Source of the DNA: Tyto alba
Taxonomy: Eukaryota > Chordata > Aves > Strigiformes > Tytonidae
Assembly: GCF_018691265.1 (NCBI RefSeq)
Contig: NW_024881295.1
Coordinates: 14,224,314-14,288,313, forward strand
DNA: 64,000 nucleotides
Direction: 5' to 3'
This document shows positions 13,208-23,700 of the stretch, in pieces. A program made the translations under genes and the position numbers. Each line of letters begins with the position of its first letter. Position 1 is the stretch's first letter. The notes beneath the pieces were generated by a model, which had not been told where the DNA came from, made no database searches, and saw only the letters and a list, made by a program, of their open reading frames with translations.

Positions 13208-13390
13208 AAAGGTGGGAGACTTGTGTCTTATTCTTGGCTCTGCTATTTATTCACTACCCAGCTTTCAGCAAGTTGCCGCTTTACCTTAGTTTCCCCATCG
13301 GTAAAATGGACACAGTTGTACTAAACTTTGTTGCAAATTGCTTTCAGATCTACCAAAAATGTACTAGAAGCTATATATCAGTAATAAGTC
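13208..13390 (+). repeat. MIR-type tRNA-derived SINE, diverged
   Basis: The order of motifs matches the MIR/core-SINE consensus in plus orientation. It runs from TGGCTCTGCTATTTA, through CAAGTTG and TTAGTTTCCCCATCGGTAAAATGG, to the tail TTGCTTTCAGATCTACC and AGAAGCTATATA. The 'tttccccatctgtaaaatgg' block and the 'ctttgagatctac' tail together are diagnostic of the sauropsid form. Several small gaps and about one substitution in five indicate an old copy. It is a dead retroposed element with no coding capacity. Confidence 0.85.
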
Positions 13391-14076
13391 ATAAAGTATG
13401 TCATGAAACACTGATGCTGAGGTATCTAGTCTTTTATTTGGCAGAAGCACTGTGAGATTTGTCATTCCTACAGATGATATACAGAATATTGCTAGTAGGA
13501 GAACTGGAGACTAGAATTTATTTACATCAGAATTACTAATTATAGCCCAGGTGAAGGGAATTAGGAAAAGAAGATTGGGAAAGGGTAGATACCATTGGAA
13601 AAGGGGGGAAAAATTATTAGTAAAATGCATTCCACTTTCAAGATCTAAACAGTGTTAAATACTTCCTAAATTGGCTGACTTGGGTATTGTGACTAATGCT
13701 AATCCAGTACTTTTTTTTTTTTTTTTTTTAAGAAAAAGTCATATTACTAAAAAGAGTGAGGATAGAAGTGGGGCCTCTATGTAATAAGTAAGGAATCATA
13801 TTGAACCCCAAAACTAAAGGAGCCCTTTTATATCAAGAAATTCATATTGGAAGTGGTTGTCAAGTCAGGATGCTTGCTAGGTATGAGGAATGTTGTACTG
13901 CAGGAGAAACTATATTAAAGGAGTATAATGCATTCAAGTGACACAGAGGGTAGTTTGTGAGCTGAAACTGAAAGCTGGTAAAGGAAATCATCTCTCTACC
14001 ATTAACCATATTTAATGCTGTAAATTTGGGTTGGGTGTTGTGGGAAGGGGAGCAAAATGTGGTAAATGCATCTAAC
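13391..14076. other. Non-coding stretch with T19 run
   Basis: AT-rich. Nineteen T at 13711-13729. Nothing else recognised before the CR1 relic. Confidence 0.6.
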
Positions 14077-14375
14077 TAGGAAGGCAGACAGGCCATTTGA
14101 TTTTTGATTAAAAGAGAATATTTAAAGTCATGAGATAAAAGGAACATTGAATAAAATACAACACATGTATCAAAGGTAGATTTGCCAGACTACCTTAATG
14201 TCTGTGTGTAATGAGAATGCATTTTCTAAACAGAACATAGTAGATATAATCTGCCTTGATTTCAGTAAAATATTTGACATATGTCCCATAGGAAACAAAT
14301 TGTGAAGATGGAGGTCAGGATCAGTGGAAGAGCTACAAGGTGGCTGAGGGACCTGTTAAAGCCCAGATGGAAACA
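14077..14375 (+). mobile_element. Old CR1 LINE relic, reverse-transcriptase region
   Basis: At 14239-14281 the plus strand reads through a CLDFSKIFDI-like motif, the conserved LDFSKAFD block of the non-LTR reverse transcriptase (palm domain, first catalytic Asp region). The bases before it also follow the CR1 ORF2 order: AAAGTCATGAGATAAAAGGAAC, ACATGTATCAAAGG and GCATTTTCTAAACAGA. After it, CCCATAGGAAACAAATTGTGAAGATGG corresponds to the 'PHGKLL-KM' stretch with an in-frame stop. Further on, AGTGGAAGAGCTACAAGGTGGCTGAGGGACCTG matches the next block. Stops and gaps show that it is long dead. Both element ends are missing, and the right limit is uncertain because similarity fades between 14370 and 14540. 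Confidence 0.75.
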
Positions 14376-15888
14376 GATATTGTAGAAAGGGGGAGGTACC
14401 CATCTGGAAGCGAGTTTTTCGTGGAACTTGTTTAACATCTCCCTTTGTGGTAAAAGAGAGTATGATCCTAGGATGCACTGATGAAAATGGAAGAAGTAAG
14501 TATATCTTAATACAAGTTCCTTTGAAACAGTCATCCATGTCAAAGATGTGATTTCTGACTAGCATGGGATGTCATGCCTTGATGACAGAGCTGAGTGTAC
14601 AATTCCCTGTTTGCCCTGTAAGAAGTGGTGTGGGAGAAATAAAGGCTGCTTCCTTGCCTTGCTCTGGCTCTTGCCCTGCAAGCAAGAGACAGCCTCTTTC
14701 TCCAGAAGTGACTACATAAGCTGGGCTGGGACTGGGACTGTGAAAGGGAGAGGCAGCAAAAAAATGGAGTACCTAGTCTCCAAGGTCACATGAGAGTGGG
14801 AGGCAGACTAATTTCCACATATTTGAGTAAATCTGTCCATCCCACCTGACAGTTTTTTGCTTGTAAATTATTGTTTTCTAAATGGTATTTGTATTGCAAT
14901 AAACCCAGCTTTAAAACTGGGAACCTCCTAGTTTATTTCCATAAAGAAAAAGTGAGAAATTCCTGAATATCTGACTTGACCTTTGTCTTGGCACAGAAAA
15001 GCTGCAGAGATGCTGGCTGGAGTCTGCTGAAAAGAGGTATGTGGTCGCTGTCAATGCATTTGAGTGTTACACACAAAAAAATAAGAACTATGTAATAAAA
15101 GGGTAAAATTTAAGATTTGAGCCAGTGAGTATAATTGGGCTGGAGATGCTTTTAACACCTAATGATAATATTATTTTTTTTTTTTAACTTCAAAAATAAC
15201 AGCAATTTGGAACAATTTACACCAAGAACAAGAAAACAAGAAATCTAACTTTCTTTTAAGATAAAGTGTTTCCTCCAGTGCATGTTTAGGCTGAAGGACC
15301 TCAAATTTCCTAAGACCTTTTTTTTTTTTTTTTTTTTTTTTTAACCTGTCAGAAATCAATATGTGAGAATAGACGATAGCAGAGAACGGAATGCAGCTAT
15401 TGCAGTTTAATTGTTTGATGAAGATCATTCTGCAACATAAAGAGGATTAGTTAGCTCCCTGGACAGGGCTTCTCTGTCGTGCAGTCATGTAAGAAAGGCT
15501 TTCAGCAATGGAGAAGGAAGCAGTTGGGCAGCCTTCATAAAGAGGTACTCTGGAAGATATGGATTAGAATGGGCTTTGCAATGAATAGCTGACTACAGAA
15601 AACTCTCTGCCCCCTTCACATGGGTTAGAAGGAGAGGGTTTCTATCATATTTAGTTAAGAATTTGTCCTTTTACATGGATGGCAAAAAAAAAGGGGTACT
15701 TATTGGTGGATTTTTACTTATTTCAGTTGATGGTGCAGAGGAAGCTATGTGCAAAAGTCTGTCAATCATGCTCGCTGTTATGACAAAGCAATTTAGCAGT
15801 TTTACCCAACAGATAGGGATGCTTCTTGAACCTGCAGCATCTGGGACTCCATACAAAGCTGATGGAATCCTTCATACTTTCAGAGCAT
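14376..15888. other. Non-coding stretch
   Basis: Contains a small hairpin with CCCAG/CTGGG arms at about 14903-14921, next to an AATAAA at about 14898, and T-runs at 15174-15185 and 15318-15342. A frame of 87 codons (15663-15926) has no recognisable domain and ends inside the local duplication described next. Confidence 0.55.
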
Positions 15889-15993
15889 TGCCTAAATTTT
15901 ATAAAACTTGTACCAGCACACAGTGAAATTATTATAAAGGATTCTATACATTTGTTCTTGACTATGAAAAAAGCTGCTTTTCACATCTGGTTT
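15889..15993 (+). repeat. Diverged local duplication, copy A
   Basis: Copy A begins CCTAAATTTTATAAAAC at 15891 and runs through CCAGCACACAGTGAAATTA to AAGCTGCTTTTCACATCTGG. The same order recurs about 442 bases downstream (copy B) with scattered substitutions and a small insertion in B. It is either an old segmental duplication or two copies of an unnamed repeat. Confidence 0.8.
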
Positions 15994-16330
15994 AATACAT
16001 TAGAAAAAATAAGGGGACAGAAAAAATAAGATGTGTATGCACATGGAATAATGCCATGAGCAGCTGGAAACTGTTAGAATAGCCTTTTTTTGTTCAACAT
16101 TTTGTTAGCTATGGCAGTTTTCATGGGAGGTAACAAAACATCCAGATCTGATTGCCTGTGTTTGAGGTCACCTGTTGATGTTTCTTTGCACAAAGTAAAT
16201 CTAAGATATGCACAGTTTAATCCTCACCATAAAGGATTATAGTTTTTAAATTTATTGTGGAAAAAGTTGACTCCTAAGTGAGGTTAGGAGTGACCAGAAT
16301 CATCCTGGTTTAGATGTGTAGTTTGAATAC
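15994..16330. other. Spacer between the two duplicated segments
   Basis: AT-rich with no recognised element. Weak similarity to the flank of copy B (a shared GAATAGCC) hints that the duplicated unit may have been longer. Confidence 0.5.
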
Positions 16331-16446
16331 TGCCTAAATTTTCTAAACCTTGTCCCAGCACACGGTGAAATTAGTATAAAGAACTCTGTGGATTCAGTCT
16401 TGAATTTGAAAGAAGCTGCTTTTGTGCTGTCTACCAGGTCTGGTTA
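16331..16446 (+). repeat. Diverged local duplication, copy B
   Basis: Begins CCTAAATTTTCTAAACC at 16333, then CCAGCACACGGTGAAATTAG, and ends AAGCTGCTTTTGTGC followed by CAGGTCTGG. It aligns with copy A at roughly 80 to 85 percent over the first 60 bases by eye. Confidence 0.8.
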
Positions 16447-16984
16447 TAGCTATTTGAGTAGGTGCTGTGCTCAGCAGAGGTCACTACTAACCTTGAATAG
16501 CCATATGTATTGCTGATTACTGCTACTACAGTTTTGGGAGTTTTTTAAGGGTTAAATATGTGTTTTATACTGTATTCATTTATGCATATACAAAAAATAC
16601 AAGTTCTGTCCCAGGCAGTTCACTGAGCACCTCGGTTAAGTCAAATGCATGGGACACCATTTTGAGTGAGGGAGGGTGAAGAAAGCTCGCTGGAGAGGAT
16701 TAAGATCTCCATCTGTTAAGTTTGCACTGATGATAAAACACATGCTCCCAGTTGGAACAAGATGCATTAAAAGAGCAATTTCACTTCTACTGCCTAGCAA
16801 CAATGTCATTGAGCACCTGCAATAGTTTAAACATTAAGCATAATTGGCTTTGCTTGACATAAATCTGTAGTTTTGTAAATAAGAGCAGTTGAGTTTCCAT
16901 GTAATACCAATTAGCTATAAGAAATGCTTTGTTTGCTGAAGCCTGCAGCTTTGCAGAGGAAAGAGGGAGTTGTTAAGACTCAGC
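16447..16984. other. Non-coding stretch, nothing recognised
   Basis: AT-rich unique-looking sequence. Confidence 0.6.
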
Positions 16985-17115
16985 AGTAGCAGTCAGAAGG
17001 TAGAACTCAGATCAGACATTACATAGGCTTTGAGTATCCTTGTGCAAGTTATTTAATCTGTTTCAGTCAGGTTCCCTAGGTATGAAAGGAAGAAAAACAT
17101 TCAAAAGTCTCTTTT
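16985..17115 (+). repeat. MIR-type SINE fragment
   Basis: The block CCTTGTGCAAGTTATTTAAT followed by CTGTTTCAGTCAGGTTCCCTAGGTATGAAAGG follows the MIR core ('ccttgggcaagttatttaacct..tcagtttccctatctgtaaaatgg') in plus orientation. AGTCAGAAGGTAGAACTCAG upstream may be the decayed tRNA-like part. The tail is not recognisable. Confidence 0.65.
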
Positions 17116-18014
17116 TGGTAAAGAACCCTAAGTGTGTCTGATTAAAATACCTTGGAGGTAATTTTACAGTATTAATCAGAGCTGTCTGGGTCTGTGCTGG
17201 TTTTCTTTTCCCCTCTTTTAGTTGGAACTACTATTGAGTCTTGAATGTTCTTGTAAATTTTCTAGAATTGCTTGCCTTCTGCCCGTGGTGGAAGAAAGTG
17301 GTGCGTGACCCACTTGATATGAAAATCAGTCTTGTTCAGCTTCTGTGGGAACTCTGAGTTGGAAAGATGAGGTAGGAGAATGCGTTCCTCATGGCCCTAG
17401 AGCAGAGCTGCAGAGCAGAACTAAAGCTTTTAGACTCCAGCTTGGTGTCTGTTTGCTATAACGTGTACTAGATTTGCCTTGGCAAGGGCAGATACAGCTA
17501 CCTTCCAGAGGATGTTCTGAAAGACTGCTTTTATTTAATCTTTAAAAAAAAATATATCAAAAATTCACAAGTGTCCTCATCATGTCTCTGTTCTGAATAG
17601 AATAAAAATGACATTTTCCTTTCTACCTACCTGGTCACTAGAAAGTTTCACGATAGAAATAATAGTCTGTTGGTGTAGTACTTTAGATTACTCTAGTTTT
17701 AGTCTCTCTCTGTAACCATAAAGATAGATTTCCTTGATTCAGAGAAGGTTGACATCTGAACCTTAAGCAGTCTACTAGTATTGGTGCTCGGTCTTTAAAG
17801 TTAGTTAATCAGTTCTAATACTCAGTGGTAGTAAGACTGAAAGAAAATGCTCTGACAATGATTTTTCAGTGGTTTTCATCTCTGCAAAGTACTGGATAAT
17901 GCACCCCAAGACTAACAAATTGTAGATGCAGTCTATGTGTTTTGTTGGGAGATATATGGAAAATTTGCAGAAAGTCTTTTTAGAATATTGTATGACCAAG
18001 ATATTTTCCTACTT

Positions 18015-18118
18015 TGTTGCTGTTTGTTTGAGTTTGGGTTTGGTTTTTTTGGGGTGTGGGAGGGTAGGTTTGTTTTGGTTTGGGGTTGCTTTTTTGTTGT
18101 TTGTTTTTCTTTTTCCAG
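18015..18118 (+). repeat. G/T-rich low-complexity block
   Basis: Almost entirely G and T on the plus strand, with several GGG tracts separated by T-runs. Open frames on either strand here are products of the biased composition. Confidence 0.85.
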
Positions 18119-18479
18119 ATTAAATAAAAAATGTGGAGTATGTATAGGTACACTTTGGCTAGGGGGGTAGTTTGCACCTTTGCAAACACCAGAATTTTGT
18201 GTAGAGCCAAAATATGCTCATTCCAATTATCTAATACACTTCTGAGAAAAAGCACATCTAGAAAATATTGCAGACATTAACTTTACATTTTGAGGGTTAG
18301 GCTTCTTTCCTGTTAACATGGAAAACTCCTTTTCAGGTGCTAATTCTTATCACATCTGGAACATCTTAGCTTAGAACAGAGTTTTTGAAACTGTGTCTTG
18401 TATACCTAGCAGAGTGTGCTGCATGAATGGAAATTGAATGTAGGTGTGTCTGTCTTCTGGATCTCCTTTTATTATTTAA

Positions 18480-18520
18480 CTGTGTGTGTATGTGAATATA
18501 TATATATATATATATGTATA
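18480..18520. repeat. TG/TA microsatellite
   Basis: A short (TG)n tract passes into an uninterrupted (AT)n tract from about 18495 to 18515. Confidence 0.9.
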
Positions 18521-20705
18521 CTCTTTTTCCTTTCAGATCAGAAGAAATGTTTTGAAATCTGAAACACTTAAGAAACAAACCAAAAACCCCCAACAAAAAA
18601 AAAAAAAAACTTAAAACAGTCAACATTTGTCCTACCTGCTTTGTAGCATGGTAAAAAGCATCTTTTGAAACCAAATCCTGAAGTCTTTCATTGTTATGTC
18701 ATGTGAACTTCAGAAGCAAGATTGCTGATGAGGTCGGCGATAGCAGTTATAGTAGCACTCAGTAAAAAGGCACCGCAAGTTATCTCAGCTTTGTTTTTGG
18801 GATGGTCAAAGAATACGATACGAAGATACTGTCTGTTTAGCTGGCAGAAAGAGGCAATCTTTGATACCAAACAAAATCATAAATTCAAAACAAACGTTGA
18901 ATAGTAAACCAAAGGTTGCAAGAAGATGCTGCTTGAAAGAGAATTCAGCATTACATGCAATTGTGAATTTCTTTACCTTGGCTCATAGAGTTTTCCTATT
19001 ATCTTGAAATTGTTCCTTTTTATAATATTCAGGTGAAAAATCTGAGAGATTTTAATGCCATGCTGACAGATGATAACCCCCTCAACAACCTTTGTCACTG
19101 TTTGTAAAGACCTGTCATTTAATGAAAATGCTCCTTAAGCTTAAGCTGTTTGTAAGCTAAACTTTAATGGTGAGAATATTGTGTAAAACCTTAAGCAGCA
19201 AAAAGTTCTGTGTTATGTATTCTGTGGAGAAGAGCTAGGGAATGTCTGTGAGTGAGGAAGAAAATTAATCGCAGAGATCCAAGTACAGAAATTATGCAGG
19301 TCTTGCAAAAATAAGCAAATAGTTTCAACAACAGAGAGCAGCAAACTGTACCAAGAGGGGAGGAAGTCAATTATTACCTATTTGAAAGTGCTGTTGCTTC
19401 ATTATAGAAGAGCTTTTAACTGCTGCTCCTTGCTTGGGGTAGGAAATTCATATTTGTGAGAATACATGAGAGTGACTGAAGCTCTGGTCTGTTAGATTGC
19501 ATAGATACGAAAAAGACTAAATATAATGTCAGTAAGGGCACACCTAAAGTACATATTCCTTGCATTTAAAAAAAAAAATTGACCAGAAAGAGGGTACTCT
19601 TGTAGTTCTCACTGATAGTTGAAGGGTATAACTTACTTGGTAAATCCAGTGCTGCTTTTCTTTTCAGTTCCAGTGTGAATTACCAGTCACTTGATTCTTG
19701 CCTTTGCAAAGTTCGTTCATCTGATTAATTGTTGAAGTGGACTATTCTCTGCTCAGTTATTTAAAAAAACAGCCCCTGTTGTAGCAAGGGTTAACTAACT
19801 CATGGTGATTTTGTTTTTATTCTTTCCCTCATTTAGCATTATTCAAACTATCTTCCTATGCACTCAGCGATTGTTACGCCTACCTTTTGACATTCTTTAG
19901 AAAACAGTATTTTCACTTTCTTTGAGCCTTTTTAAGATGCAGTGAGTTCCAAATAATCACTTGCGCAGATGCTCATAAATGCTTTTTTTTTTTTTTTGAG
20001 ATACTTGTGCAGTTCCAACACAGGCTCAGGCATGTAGATCCTTCAGAAATGCTCAGAGAGAGTGGCCCAATTTAAATTATCTATTGAATGCTGAAACACA
20101 AATTGCACATGAAATCCCCAAGCTTCAAGGGTCTCTGGCAGGTCACATCCTACCAGTCACTCAAACATTTAGTCAGTGCTACCCCCATGCACCTATGAAA
20201 CCGAGGCTGTTTGACACCTCTGAGAATATTTCTCATGTTAGATCTGTTGTAAATGAGCACATGGTCCAGAATAATTAATGGTAACACTTCAGTCCTTTTT
20301 TGACAGAGTTGTGTTTCTTATGCAGTTTGTGCTGGTCTGTCTGTTTAACTGCAATCAGCCATGCCTGAAAGACAGGAAAGAACAAGACGGACAAGTGTGT
20401 CAGTGAGTGAACCTCTTTTCTGTAATTAGAAATGCACAGGGAATAAATTATTCTCTAATTCAAGCTGTCCAGCTCACACTAATAATAACAACCCAAGAAG
20501 CAATCTGTTTATAAAAATTAAAACTGAATTTGTGAGACTCTTTAGTGCAAGACAGGATTTACTGTGTAGCCTTGTTCTAGTTTATCATTCTTAAAGGGCT
20601 CTATCAAGGCATTATGAGTGTTTCAGGCTGGACTACACAGCGATTTCATGCATGCATTTTCTATCATGCAAGATTAGCTAAAACTTAATCAGAGATAACT
20701 GCAGC

Positions 20706-20745
20706 AATTCTGGGCCAAATTCTTCTCTGCTAAATAAATGGCTGA
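20706..20745. repeat. Possible ancient amniote repeat fragment
   Basis: TTCTGGGCCAAATTCTTCTCTGC resembles the 'gggccaaattctgctct' motif common in old sauropsid interspersed repeats. It is too short to assign a family. Confidence 0.3.
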
Positions 20746-23700
20746 TAAGGAATAAATGCCATAGAATAAAGATATGAGCAAACTTGACCTAAGCCAGTTT
20801 TTTTTTTCTTCTGTGGACACTTTTTAATACTTCCCCATTCACGTGTTTTCCAGCTTGTATGGGCAAAACCTTTTGTGGGGAGGATCCTAGCAATGGCTCA
20901 ATAGGTTTGGTTTGTTTGTTTATTTGTTTTTGTTTTTTAAAGCTAGGCATAATTCCTGTGAGTCTGGTAATTCTTTGTAAACACTTATGGGGCTTAGTTG
21001 TATCTCTAATGGCTAAAGATTTAATTTAAATTACTCCGTACTGGGCTTTACAATTTTCAAACCATGGTAATATTAAAATTGGAGGAATCAGACTGATTCT
21101 GAAGGGTCACTCTTACTATCACAGCCATAAGACTATAAGCTGAACTTTTCCTTCTCTGGGCTCTAGGGCAAATAGAGTGGATGGGAGCTTGAACTTTTGG
21201 GCCCCAAAGTGTTTGGATCAATGGATTTTAACTGTTTCTTGATATTATTTTCTATGATTTTTCATAAACTTACATAGACCTCCTGACTTCTAATTGTAGT
21301 GCCTGATGAAGATGCAAAAGGCTCAGTGCTGGAGAGTGCAGAGCACTCTTACTTGTCTTCAGCTTGGAGTCCAGTGGAGAGGTAACATCTTGAGAGTGGA
21401 GAAGATGCCAGAGAACTAGCTTTCCAACAACAAGTCTGAAAATGAGAGTGCACAGTCTCCATTTTAAACCTGGGAAAGTAATCAGGTCTTGGGATTAGAT
21501 ATGTTACTTATCCTCCTTTAGAGCCAAAAGCTATAAAGAAAGTGCTCAGAATTTGAACAGCTGTCATAAAGCATCCCTGACATTTTTAAGCAATCTCAGA
21601 TCTTTAGATTAAGAGTCATGATAGTAACTCTTATTTTTGGAAGGCTGAAACACACACAATGAATTCTCTCTGTCAGACAACATGCTGCAAAAGAGTGTTG
21701 ACTACGAGAAGTCAGCCTAACAGGTAACAATTTTTTGTTATTATTGTGAAATCTCAGCAAATCTCTTTATCCATTTTATTCTTCATACAAAGCACATGTA
21801 TTGTGGTCAGTTGCTGATCTGAAAGTATAGATGGGATCCAGGGGAAGGAACAAAAGCTCTCTAGGTTTTCTGGCACATTTGTGTATATACATCACTTCAA
21901 ACCGAGTAGAACAAGCTTGAAGAGTCACTGGCCAGTAAATCAGAGTACCTAATTAATTTAATTGCAAACCATGAAATTCTCAAATTAATTTATTATTCAA
22001 ATATATTCACGCACCTCCCTTCCCCAGGGCTCTCCCCCTAAAAAAGCTGCCTTTTCAGTGCAGCTCTGTTTTGTGAACATCTGAAATCCAAACAAAAGAA
22101 TATCCACAGTGTGTCAGACCAGTCAACCTTCCAATGGTGGGTGAGGGGGAAAAAATACAGAACAAAACAAGAAACCCATCTGGTAAACCCTTCCAGACAT
22201 CCAGGCTGAAGGAGTTATCATTAGTTCTGTGTTTCTGTTCATCCCAGTAGCTTATGTAACTAATCAAAATACTAAACATAATACTATTGCCAGTTTAGCA
22301 TCTTCTAGTGGCATATGTGGTTTAGGTACTTGTTTTCAGTTCATATTTATTTTAATGTCTCTGTTAGTGCTTGCACTCTTGCAGGTTTTTTATGTCTTGC
22401 TTTTTGAAGTCCAAGGTGAAGTCAGCCATGGCCCAGTCCCTCCACTGATCAAGCTTCTACAAGTGGTAGGAAGGGGAGAAAGGACAGAGGTGAGAGAATA
22501 AACTCACAATTCACCTTCACAGAGTGCAAACTCTTCCAATATTATTCTGTATGAGCAACTGCTGCCCTTCTTATAGCTTTGTAGTTCAACATTTAACATC
22601 AGTGAGCTGTGCTAATAAAATTAGGTTGGGACAGAGAAGGGATCTGGTGCTTTTTGAGGGGTAACCTCCAATTACAAGCGTGAAATAAGTCATGAGCTAT
22701 CAGAGTTTGAGCTTTCTAAGTCCACAAAATAGACACGTGGTTGTTTTGAAATTTGCTTTTGAATCTACTAGTAGGAAATTCCTTCCATTAAAAGCTAGGA
22801 TGAGCTCTTTCATTTTTACCATAGTAAGCAATGCACTTGGTCCTTCCTTGATGGCATAATTGATTCTGGCTTTTTGTCACATGACAAAATAAATAAAAAT
22901 GAGTTGATGCTAACACCTTGACTTCATACACCTTCATGTGAACTTAAACCTTTCGTATGACCTGACCTCAAAAGAAGGATGTGTAGAAGTAGTCTTCCTG
23001 GTGTATTTGGGAGTTTGTTTTTGTTTTTCCTTTGCCTTCTCCAGATTTCATCCCACCAGTGCCCTCAAAGCTTTGATATGAAGAGCACCCCATGGCATTA
23101 CAGGTGTTCTCTTGTTATTTCATCTCTTTTGGATGCTTTGGACTGGCAGCTGCTCGGTGATCTTATGCTGGCATCCCTGCCCCTGATCATCTTTCCTCTT
23201 ACCTGTTATGGCACAAGGGTCTATTCCATTTGCCCCATTGCACACCATGCTCTAATCCAGGCTTCCTACACATCTCCTCAGAAGTAATTCTGCTTTCCCG
23301 GCTCCCTCAGAGGATCTGTCACCCAGCCTCACTTGGTGTTGCATTATTAAGCATCGAGTAGACACCAAGCGAACTTGGTGGAAACTGTATTCAAAGAGCT
23401 TTTCTCTCTCGGCATGTGTGATCTGCTGTTCCCCTGCTCTCTGGTTTGTGTGTGCATGTGTGTGTGTCTGCGCACGTCGGGGATTTGATCACTACCCGTG
23501 TCCTTGCACACTCTGCTCCTTGTCAGATCTGCTGGTAGATGGTGTCTGTGCTGCATTTGAAGAACAGTGGGGACATCCAGTGGTCACATGGGTTATAATT
23601 AATTACTCCCGATCCCGTCAGTAAGATCAAATTTCCGAGCCTTCTTGTTTTCTCACTGTTTGACTTGTTTTTCATCGTAGCTCATTATGCAGTAAAATGC

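Larger units (their letters stand above)
17116..20700. other. Non-coding stretch with simple sequence
   Basis: Holds a G/T-rich block (18015-18118), a TG/TA microsatellite (18480-18520), an A-run at 18595-18609, a perfect 12-base palindrome CTTAAGCTTAAG at 19134-19145 and a T-run at 19983-19997. No coding candidate. Confidence 0.6.

Noticed and set aside
14880..14925. AATAAA with a CCCAG/CTGGG hairpin, LTR-like end
   Set aside because: No matching second LTR, primer-binding site or retroviral frame nearby.
17937..18255. Open frames on both strands rich in Phe/Gly or Lys/Pro/Gln
   Set aside because: They are translations of the G/T-rich low-complexity block.
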